From Pseudoips prasinana (Eukaryota > Arthropoda > Insecta > Lepidoptera > Nolidae): 64,000 bases of DNA. How positions within the stretch are numbered: position 1 is the stretch's first letter; each line of letters begins with the position of its first letter. The stretch is from positions 67,001 through 131,000 of the forward strand of contig OX621234.1 of NCBI GenBank assembly GCA_951640165.1, in the 5' to 3' direction. The translations under genes were made by a program, and so were the position numbers. The notes under the pieces were generated by a model, which ran no database searches, was not told the origin of the DNA, and saw only the letters and a program-made list of their open reading frames with translations. Below, in pieces: positions 56,716-64,000 of the stretch.

Positions 56716-58153
56716 TTTTTTTTGTTTGTTTATCGGGACTAGTACCACCCTCTTACCCACCACTGCAACTCCTGTAAGCCAGGATCAACAGTGGCACACA
56801 ATGAAATGACACTGAGCGGTGAAGCTCAGGCAAGTCCCGGGGAATCGCTTTAACTGTCTTGGATCCCGCAACGAATTTAATCAGAAACAGATAAAAGGAG
56901 GAGTTAGAAAATGAATAGTTCCACTTCCCTCCAGAGCAAAGCGGGAGACAGAATGATGTAAAGAGGCTATAGCCTCATAAAATGAGAGATTTGCAACTAG
57001 AGAAGCCAGCTGCAAAAGCACCGAGGATCAATTTAAGGGTCCTAAGTGTGCTGTTATATTTGATTCCAATAGTAGGTATGGCAAAAGCGCTTGAACGCAC
57101 GGAAGTTGTTCCTTGTTGCTACAAGATCCGTATAATAAACTACTCCAGATATTGGTTGCAAGCTGTTTAACAGAATATCACGCTGATTTTGCCAGAGATC
57201 ACATTGGTGAAGATACTAATTTGAAACTATACAATTTACTTTCAAAATTGCCGTGTCCGGTAAGAAATTGTGCAACACAATGGTCTATGATTAGCCAAGT
57301 TTTATTTAACCGTTCGCGTACGTCCGGAAAGAACTGGTGCAGATGGCGACCCTTGGTTGAGGTATTCCATCTACATTGCCATTCATTTAGTAGTTCGTTA
57401 TTTAGGTCAGCTATTGCCATAAATGGCCTGGTTATTTTCGTACGGTCGCGTAATAATAAGAAATCATTTTCTATATTTTCGCGCGTAGAATAATACATCG
57501 CTGCTCGTCTTTGAACTTCAAGATCAACCGGAAGTACACCCGCTAGGACAGGTAGGGCCTCTGTGCTTACTGTTCTATAGGCTTTACACAGAAATATCAA
57601 CGCCAACCTCTGGTTTTGTAGTAATTTACGGCGAGCAGCTCCGATAGTAGCCCTATCAGCCCACACAGGCGAGCCGTAGCATATACATCCAAGATAGGTC
57701 GCCCCGTAAATGATTTTAAGAGTATTAAAAGAGAGGCCCCAGGTTGCCGTCGATATCCTTGTAAGTGCAAAAAAGTTTCGCTTAGCTTTTTCTCCAACTG
57801 ATTTAAATATGTTCTATAAACGAGAAATTCTTTTCTAAAACTAAACCCAAATAACACGTTGATATCTTGCGTTTTACAGTAACATTATTAAGTTTTACAC
57901 TCGGGGGAGATTTTAGTTCACCTTTAAGAAGGAGTTGGTAGGTTTTATGAGGAGCAAATGTAAGGCGATTTCTTTTACCCCATGCACTTATCATACTTAA
58001 GCAAGTTTGAGCCAGATTTTCCAACTCTCTCCTGGAGTTACCCTGTATAAGTAAGAGACCATCGTCGGCACATGCCGTTAGAGAGCAGCGTGATGGCAAG
58101 GGTAATGTCAAGAAGTCATCAAAACCCAAGTTCCAGAGATACGGTGACGGCAT
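56716..58153 (-). pseudogene. 5'-truncated R1-clade LINE (RT C-terminal half and 3' UTR)
   Basis: Poly(T) at about 56716-56723, then a 3' UTR and coding remnants. 57803-58153 reads SPYLWNLGFDDFL, ACADDGLLLI (RT catalytic box with C for Y), SAWGKRNRLTFAPHKT and YLGLVLEKNFSF. 57199-57666 reads WADRATIGAARRKL, KAYRTVSTEALPVLAGVLPVDLE and FLTGHGNF. The frames differ between the two pieces, so it is broken. These are R1-clade features; the family differs from the SART-like units. The 5' truncation is at about 58150. Confidence 0.8.
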
Positions 58154-58604
58154 AGGCTACGGTGACCGCTAAGCATCACGTCGTCCATATACTTGTCTGT
58201 TAGAAGCGACCAAAGGCTACGGTGACCGCTAAGCATCACTTGGTCCGTATACTTGTTTGTTAGAAGCGACTATTGGCTACGGTGACCGCTAAGCATCACG
58301 TCGTCCATATACTTGTCTGTTAGAAGCGACCAAAGGCTACGGTGACCGCTAAGCATCACGTCGTCCGTATACTTGTCTGTTAGAAGCGACCAAAGGCTAC
58401 GGTGACCGCTAAGCATCACGTGGTCCGTATACTTGTCTGTTAGAAGCGACCATAGGCTACGGTGACCGCTAAGCATCACGTGGTCCGTATACTTGTTTGC
58501 TGGAAGCAACCATAGGCTCCGGTGACCGCTTAGCATCAGGTTGTCCGTATACTTGTTTGTTAGAAGCAACCATAGGCTACGGTGACAGCTTAGCATCACG
58601 TTGT
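58154..58604. repeat. 60-bp minisatellite, about 7.5 copies
   Basis: The unit begins GGCTACGGTGACCGCTAAGC and contains TATACTTGT and TAGAAGCGACC. Copies start at 58154, 58214, 58274, 58334, 58394, 58454, 58514 and (partial) 58574. The period is exactly 60 in every copy and copies differ by 1 to 7 bases. On the minus strand 58270-58599 is an open frame with a 20-residue repeat (HRSLWSLLTDKYT). No start-codon context or known protein is recognised, so I treat it as a minisatellite. Confidence 0.9.
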
Positions 58605-59262
58605 CAGAGAAACAAAAGCTGCAATTTGTGTCGTGACAACTTTTCGTGAGAATTTTTTCTAGGCTACAAGATCTCCAGCGAGCAATTTGCAGGTAGGTAG
58701 TGAGAGCCAGACGTCTTTGTCATCGAAGTACTCTTTAGTTGTGTAATAACCCCTAGCCATAAGTACACGTTTACTATGTGTTTTAAAACTTGTGTCAGGC
58801 AGATAAGTAATTTGAGTAGGAAGCTTGTTATAAAACCTAATACAATTTCCTAAAAATGATTTATTAGTTTTGCTTACTTTAAAGCCTGGCATGGCTAGTT
58901 TGTTTTTATTCCTAGTATTTATATTATGCAGTTCATTTTTCTTTTTATATTTATGAATATTTTTTCTAACAAACATTGTATTCTGATATATATATTCCGA
59001 TGGCACAGTAAGTATATTTATTTCTTTAAACAAATTTCGCAAAGATTCGCGACTGCCTAAACCATAAATGGCTCTGACTGCTCTTTTCTGCAATACAAAA
59101 AAAATACCTTTGTCAGCCGCCGAACCCCACAGCAGAATGCCATACGACATAATGCTATGAATGTACACGAAATACACTAATCTAGCAGTTTGTTCATCAG
59201 ACAATTGTCTTATTTTCCAGACAGCATAGGAAGCCGAACTTAATTTACCTGCTAACTTTCGT
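58605..59262 (-). pseudogene. 5'-truncated CR1/Jockey-type LINE, RT C-terminus
   Basis: About 200 codons ending at 58659. It reads LSSASYAVWKIRQLSDEQ, YFVYIHSIMSYGILLWG, FVLQKRAVRAIYGLG, NIHKYKKKNELHN, NKLAMPGFK and FYNKLPTQI, ending GYYTTKEYFDDK. This is the usual C-terminal region of CR1/Daphne-like RTs and resembles the end of the LINE at 34168. The catalytic box is absent. The 60-bp minisatellite begins just past its stop codon. Confidence 0.75.
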
Positions 59263-60060
59263 TAAGGTTGTTTATTATTTTAAACCAAATTGTCTATTTC
59301 CTTTGCGTAAAGTGACAACACTGTTTAAATTAAATTGTGATAGTTTCGACTTGTTAAACTGGCAACACTGAATGGATTTCTCGAATTATGTGAGGGAGAG
59401 GAACTAAAACGTAGTGCTTTTATCCTCTTTGAGCGGAATGACATTCGGTGTTCGTCTCTCGCCTTGGGCGGTTGGTACTAAGTAAGGAGGAATCGCAGTT
59501 CGACGGTTTACAGTATAGCCATAAGCCCCTTGTGTATTGTATTACGCACTCGTGGGTTCTGCACATTAAAACTCACGAGATGTTTTCCACAAACAATATT
59601 TAATCGAACAGAGTAACGTTCTAATCTACCGTCGTACAAAGAATGCCTCTTTAATAATTCTCCTACCCTATTTATATTTTTATTAGTGACAACCATTTGA
59701 AAGTCTAATATCGATTAATAATAGTTTTAAGATGTAAAATTATTATAGTAATTAAAAAATGATAATCACTAATTAAATAATTAAACACAATGTAAATATA
59801 TTATTATAACATAGCAGCTACGTCATAACCGTTGCGCGGCTATTGAGTACTTGATAACACTCGGCCATCCTGTGAAGGTCGTGTCCCACGGCCCGCGTTC
59901 TGCTGCGCTTCGGAGCTGAACCCAGAGTCCTGGAATAGAAATAGGCTTCCGCAGTATCTTGTTGTTTATATACATTTTAAGTATTACTATAGAATGTTTA
60001 TTACACTAAATAGTTATTCATCTAATGAAAATGAATTTTGTAGTTTTTTTTTTGGAAAAA
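59263..60060. other. Unassigned AT-rich sequence
   Basis: I recognise nothing firm. A 62-codon frame on the minus strand (59508-59696; HLVSFNVQNPRVRNTI) has no family match I can name. A GC-rich patch at 59880-59940 (CCCACGGCCCGCGTTC) is isolated. There are no repeats above about 20 bp. Confidence 0.5.
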
Positions 60061-60069
60061 CGCTCGCAA

Positions 60070-60255
60070 TATGGATTTAAATCCCTGTGTTACGGGGTAC
60101 CTACTTTATTTACATACATATAATTATAATTGATGAACACAACCACACGGACATCCAAAATCAGAACAACTAATTATGGGTCACACAAATCGATTTACTA
60201 GAGACACGAAGCGGCGAGGCGACTGTCTTAACCGCTGCGCCACACCTGAAGTAAT
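60070..60255 (-). other. Possible tRNA-derived SINE remnant
   Basis: In minus sense GTGTGGCGCAGCGGTTAAG (about 60226-60244) matches a Pol III A box. GGGATTTAAATCC (about 60080-60092) is a weak B-box-like match, but about 150 nt away, too far for a tRNA gene. No cloverleaf is possible. Confidence 0.3.
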
Positions 60256-60304
60256 TTGATCAGCTGTATTTCTGTTTAGTCACAAAGTTTTCATTTCTAT
60301 TCTT

Positions 60305-60364
60305 ATGAATACAGAATAGAACTAACAAAAATGATAATTTTTGTTAGTTCTATTCTGTATTCAT
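60305..60364. repeat. Perfect palindrome, 28-bp arms, 4-nt loop
   Basis: Arms 60305-60332 (ATGAATACAGAAT...) and 60337-60364 (...ATTCTGTATTCAT) are fully complementary around GATA. Confidence 0.92.
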
Positions 60365-60550
60365 ATATCAAAAACAGAAGAAAACCTATTTATCGAATGG
60401 ACGCATTGTCAAATAGAGACTACTTTCAGTTAAGGTTATAAAAGTCAATCATAAAGGACAGCAAGTTGAAACGAATACAACCAAAATTTTAAGGATTATA
60501 CTGTTGATAGCAAAATAACGTGGAAATCATACATCGAACAATTGTGTATA

Positions 60551-60639
60551 AGAATTAGTACCTCACTCCACGAATTGGCTAAAATAACAGAACCTACATC
60601 TGTTATTTTAGCCAATTCGTGGAATGAGTTTCTAATTCG
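60551..60639. repeat. Imperfect palindrome, 29-bp core arms, 9-nt loop
   Basis: Arms 60562-60590 (CTCACTCCACGAATT...) and 60600-60628 are complementary with one mismatch. Weaker pairing extends to 60551 and 60639. Confidence 0.88.
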
Positions 60640-60675
60640 TGGTCAAAGACAAAATATAACTGTTTTAATTTAACT

Positions 60676-60985
60676 GCCCGAACACACAGCAGTTCCTATT
60701 TATAAAGACTTGATCACACAGCAGTCTTTATTCATATAAACTGAATCACATAGTATTATTTTTATATAGGATCCTGAACACACAGTAGTTCCTATTTATG
60801 AAGACTTGATCACACAGCTTCTATGTATCCCAAATCACACAGCTTTTATGTATCCCATACCACACAGCATTTATGTATCCCATACCACACAGCTTTCATG
60901 TATCCATTATCACACAACTTTTATGTATCCCATACCAGACAGCTTTCATGTATCCATTATTATCACACAGCTTTTATATATTAAG
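60676..60985. repeat. Degenerate CACACAG minisatellite
   Basis: Short units around (C/T)CACACAGC-TTTTATGTATCC recur about ten times with 25-32 bp spacing. The upstream part uses a related unit, CACACAGCAGTTCC...TTTAT. A + strand frame repeats YPIPHS, but this follows from the repeat and is not evidence for a gene. Confidence 0.8.
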
Positions 60986-61191
60986 GGGTGGAAATATGTT
61001 TATGATACATAATATCCAAGCTTACAGTTACACAAGTATTTTAATAAGGTTAATCATTTTGCATTCTACATATCTGTTTTGGCTTTTTATTAACTACATC
61101 TAATAGCTATTCATATCAACCTTAGAATTAATAGTTAAGTTAAGTTAATAATTAAATATTTATTTAACTTTCTAATAAGTCTATTATAGAT

Positions 61192-61220
61192 ATGATATTG
61201 ATTTATGTAATCAATATCAT
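61192..61220. repeat. Perfect palindrome, 12-bp arms, 5-nt loop
   Basis: ATGATATTGATT (61192-61203), TATGT, AATCAATATCAT (61209-61220). It lies between the minisatellite and a LINE fragment. Confidence 0.9.
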
Positions 61221-61254
61221 CGTATACGTAAAGTTCACGGATCCTTTGTTAGAT

Positions 61255-61950
61255 TAGGAACGCAAGCTTCTAAATAAAATTGAGCGTCTACAAAATCTAT
61301 GCATTCGGTTTGTATTTGGACTGAAAAAGTTCGACGTTATTTCCAAGTACCGTAAAGATCTCAAGTGGCTTCCTATTCGATTTCGTAGGAACACTCGCGT
61401 ATTGTGCCTTCTTTTCAATTTCCTGCATAATCCTCTGTCCCCGTCCTATCTGCGTGAGCGGTTTTCTTATAAATCTCCAATCGATGCTCTTTGTAGATCT
61501 CACCTGAAATCCATTCTAAAACTTCCCATCCATAAAACAGATTTTTATTCCTACTCCTTTACTGTTCATGCAACCAGATTGTGAAACTCTCTTCCGCTAA
61601 ATATAAGAAACAGTAAAACCATTCTCTCTTTCAAAAGACAAGCAAAGAAGCACTATCTTTCAATTTCATCTTCATAGAATGTATTAGTATTTAGTATCAT
61701 GTTAACTTTGAATTGGATTTAATATTTATATATATGTATTTAAGTATTTATATCATTATTAGTATGTACGTGTATTATAGACCTACACACATTATTATGA
61801 CTCTCAAAATTTTCTCCTGTCGCGAGTCTACTGGAAGAAATTTCTTGTGAAATAAGCATTACCTTTGTACTCATCATTTCTTCGTACTTGTATCAATTTA
61901 TTGTCTGTTATGTGTGTACAAAAATTAATAAATAAAAATAAAATTCCTTC
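61255..61950 (+). pseudogene. 5'-truncated LINE (L2/CR1-like), RT C-terminus and 3' UTR
   Basis: It reads LLNKIERLQNLCIRFVFGL, KFDVISKYRKDLKWLPIRF, RNTRVLCLLFNFLHNPL and PSYLRERFSYKS. After an in-frame stop, NSLPLNIRNSKTILSFK follows and the frame ends near 61675. These are C-terminal motifs of L2/CR1-type RTs. A 3' UTR runs to an A/T-rich tail (AATAAATAAAAATAAAA) near 61950. Confidence 0.75.
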
Positions 61951-62305
61951 TCATTTCCTCTTTATACCTTTTAACCAATTCAAATCGGAAATAAAATCTT
62001 GTTTAATTAAAAATGTACACAGTAAATGACTATATAAATGACAAGAATGCGTTTCAATCTTAGTCTCTAAATAAGTAAATGATGTGAGTGATTTGTTTCC
62101 ATTTTATAAGTAGTTTTACATATTATTTTATTGATGTAGCGCATTGTTGACGCTTAAATATGGTGTTTAATCTCATTGTTTAATTGTTATTTTAATAATG
62201 ATTTTTATTTATTTATTTTTCTTTTGACGTATCATATACGCACATATGCATAAGTGTATTAAGTGTACCTAAATGTAAAAAACGATTTTTGATTTTGATT
62301 TTGAA
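61951..62305 (+). other. LINE-like 3' end with GATTTT repeat tail
   Basis: No coding sequence. The segment ends in TTTTTGATTTTGATTTTGA (about 62285-62303), a short microsatellite tail of the type found at the 3' ends of many insect LINEs. The element it belonged to is not identifiable. Confidence 0.45.
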
Positions 62306-63070
62306 TCATCCCTATCAATTTCATGGTCACTACTGCTATTTTCATCAGGCATAGACTAATTATACGATCTGAGGATTTCGCCGCGTACAATTGCAGACAA
62401 TTTTAGATATCCTTTCATACCCTTGATACTACCTATCGTGTAACGATCCAGTGAGTAGTCAGCTTTACACACTTTATAATGCCCTGTATACAAACCGTTA
62501 AGTTTCCTAGTTATATTCGCGTTTTCTCATTAATGCACTTTCTATGAAATCGATCGATCAGTGAGGATATAGATATATTAAGTATACACACAATTTAATA
62601 ACACCACTAGCTTTACTTATATAATAATATGCTTTTTAGAAAAACTGTTGCTGGTGAACGTTTTGTGACACCTATAGCTAAATACGGTCTTCTACAAAAA
62701 CTCCACGATCCAATAGGATATCCCGGATTTGAAAAATGTGATCTATTAAAACTCCATTTCGGTTTGAAGGTATGACAAGATTTATAAGACCATATCAATT
62801 TTACCAGTCAGTGAGAGGAGGTACCCAAATATGTTTACTTTCCGGTCGGATAGGTATCCTACAATTCGAAAAATGCATATCCCGGTATATCCCGGACCAC
62901 TGGCGACCCACACACAATATTACTACTATCTTCTTGTAGACTGTGTCTCATTAAAAAGCACAAAAAAACACGTCCTCTCTGGACGTCCACGCTAGTTGAG
63001 TTGGCCCTATACACCACTCACTAGCATACTAATAACTTATTTACCTGCCTACTACTAAGCTGGAAGACAG
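62306..63070. other. Unassigned sequence
   Basis: No recognisable gene or element. Just after the GATTTT tail, the minus strand can read MPDENSSSDHEIDRDDS (about 62305-62355), an acidic stretch too short to assign. ATCCCGG occurs at about 62720 and twice near 62880, perhaps a small repeat. Confidence 0.4.
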
Positions 63071-63073
63071 GAC

Positions 63074-63195
63074 CATATCGCATTCGACAGCGTCTGACCC
63101 ATTCGTAAGAAATGGGACGATCTTGCGAGAGCTAGAGTATCCTACCATAGTATCCTACCATATCGTAGGAGACAGTCGTTGTCGAATGCGAAATG
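63074..63195. repeat. Imperfect foldback, possible MITE remnant
   Basis: TCGCATTCGACAGCG near 63078 pairs with TCGTTGTCGAATGCGA near 63176. Partial complementarity continues inward over about 40 bp on each side (CCATTCGTAAGAAATGG against CCATATCGTAGGAGACAG). The interior is about 40 bp. Confidence 0.55.
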
Positions 63196-63279
63196 TGTTG
63201 AAACTGGACTGAGAACCCCTTGAAACATAAAAACAAAATTAAAATGTTCTGTTATGGTAATAGGCGATTAATTATAAAA

Positions 63280-63483
63280 GAACCCTGCGGACCGACATAT
63301 TGTAACCCACGGTCATCTTCACACGCAAGAAGAGGTTGACCATATCCAGGGTCCCAAAGTGTTCACGGACGGTAGTAAGATAGAGAGAAATGTTGGAGGG
63401 CCTGCCCCTCTATGGGCAGATGACTATGAAAAGAAACATGCCAATTTCACTCTTGCACGATACAATACCGTATATCAGGCTGA
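63280..63483 (+). pseudogene. RNase H LINE fragment (second copy)
   Basis: HGHLHTQEEV-like sequence, then VFTDGSKIERNVGG, PLWADDYEKKHANFTLARYNTVYQA. It matches 50940-51135 of the LINE at 49492 (YTDGSKIEGKVGG, FTLARYNTVYQAE). It stops abruptly at 63483, where unrelated coding sequence begins. Confidence 0.8.
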
Positions 63484-63778
63484 TCTTGAAGCACATCCCA
63501 CAAAACCCTGCAGTCACCACAATGACCCAGAATTTAAACCAGTATGTGCATCGTGTAAAGCATATAAAAAACCTCACGACCACAAATGCGGCTCGGACAA
63601 CTGCCCCACATTTAAGCATTAACTTGAGCAGTTAGTCCTAAATACCAAATATTAATACGGCTTACTTAAAAATAGGGCAGCTAAATCTTTACAACGATAG
63701 GGTTGCGACATCAGAGTTGGAAACTTTAGTCAATGAATACAACTTAGATATAGTGCTTGTACAAGAACAATATCAATA
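63484..63778 (+). pseudogene. LINE ORF1 C-terminal knuckles and ORF2 endonuclease start
   Basis: 63484-63622 continues in the same frame as HPTKPCSHHNDPEFKPVCASCK, then HDHKCGSDNCPTFKH, a Cys/His-rich end typical of LINE ORF1. About 40 bp later 63655-63778 reads LKIGQLNLYNDRVATSELETL and DIVLVQEQYQY, the N-terminus of an AP-endonuclease. It is cut at about 63780 by the next element. The order RNase H, ORF1, endonuclease is a chimera. Confidence 0.7.
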
Positions 63779-63780
63779 TA

Positions 63781-64000
63781 CATACATACATACATAGACT
63801 CACGCCTGTTTCCCAGAGGGGTAGGCAGAGACAACGGATTTCCATTTGTCACGATCTTTGCATACTTCTTTTGCCTCGATTACTGACATTATATTCTTCA
63901 TACATGCTCGCCGGTTTAGGGTACTTCTGACCTGCCCTTTCTTGAGAACATCTCCAATTTGGTCAGAGAATGTTCGACGTGGTCTTCCCCTTCCGGTTGT
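63781..64000 (-). mobile_element. RTE-like LINE 3' end, entering from the right edge
   Basis: In minus sense it reads [57 protein letters not shown] and a stop (near 63807). A short TATG-repeat tail (about 63776-63796) follows. The RPRRTF...DRDKW pattern with a tetramer tail is common at the C-terminus of insect RTE-like or related LINEs. The rest lies outside the window. Confidence 0.6.

Noticed and set aside
58270..58599. A repeat protein gene
   Set aside because: The frame is explained by a 60-bp minisatellite. There is no start context, promoter or domain, and the first repeat units fall outside the frame.
60220..60250. A tRNA gene on the minus strand
   Set aside because: Only an A box is convincing. 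No T arm or acceptor stem can be drawn and the B-box-like site is about 150 nt away.
60800..60985. CRISPR-like array (regular CACACAG repeats)
   Set aside because: Units are degenerate, spacing varies and the spacers are themselves repeats. It is a minisatellite in a eukaryotic genome.
63781..64000. Part of a host gene at the right edge
   Set aside because: The minus-strand peptide pattern and the TATG tail fit a LINE 3' end better; no splice or gene context is seen.

Overview
The window is repeat-dominated insect DNA, most likely from a moth or butterfly (Lepidoptera). I found no convincing host gene, rRNA, functional tRNA or CRISPR array. The insect assignment rests on telomere-type (TTAGG)n tracts at element junctions, SART-type telomere-targeted non-LTR retrotransposons, a BEL/Pao element, a Ty3/Gypsy element, a Tc1/mariner relic and Helitron termini of the kind common in Lepidoptera. 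The species cannot be named from this sequence.
Positions 1-49,284 are a head-to-tail array of six SART-like units, all reading on the minus strand. Each poly(A) tail (poly(T) on the + strand) is followed in element sense by two to four TTAGG units and then the 5' end of the next element. The exception is the unit 2/3 boundary, where the TTAGG tract sits on the far side of unit 3. Unit 1 (1-78) is an ORF1 fragment. Unit 2 (88-2181) is a 5'-truncated copy of a diverged subfamily. Unit 3 (2183-20589) carries a Gypsy element (3124-15859), which itself carries an apparently intact, very young BEL/Pao element (4881-11412). Unit 4 (20616-29845) and unit 5 (29860-43904) are chimeras of two partial copies fused ORF2-to-ORF1. 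Unit 4 also holds a truncated LINE (22751-23390), and unit 5 holds a CR1-like LINE (33976-39040). Unit 6 (43924-49273) has a full ORF1 and a deleted ORF2. The ORF1/ORF2 boundary is a TAATG overlap in all five copies that retain it. Unit 5 keeps the only uninterrupted ORF2 (1056 aa).
Positions 49,285-56,674 hold a plus-strand LINE with an RNase H domain. Its 5' end looks inverted, as in twin priming, and it too is flanked by CCTAA units. It is interrupted by a Tc1/mariner element (51688-52600) and a degraded Helitron (53082-56100).
Positions 56,700-64,000 are a graveyard of LINE 3' ends: an R1-clade piece, two CR1/L2-like pieces, a second RNase H LINE chimera and an RTE-like end. Between them lie minisatellites, including a 60-bp repeat whose period is a multiple of three, and three strong palindromes. 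This right-hand part is AT-rich and largely unassigned.
The elements share no cellular pathway; the layout is a nested insertion history. The SART-like array came first, with internal deletions or template jumps. Gypsy entered unit 3 and BEL then entered Gypsy. The RNase H LINE sits in telomere-like repeats, with mariner and Helitron inside it. The picture fits a subtelomere or an internalised former telomere, but chromosomal position cannot be read from the window.
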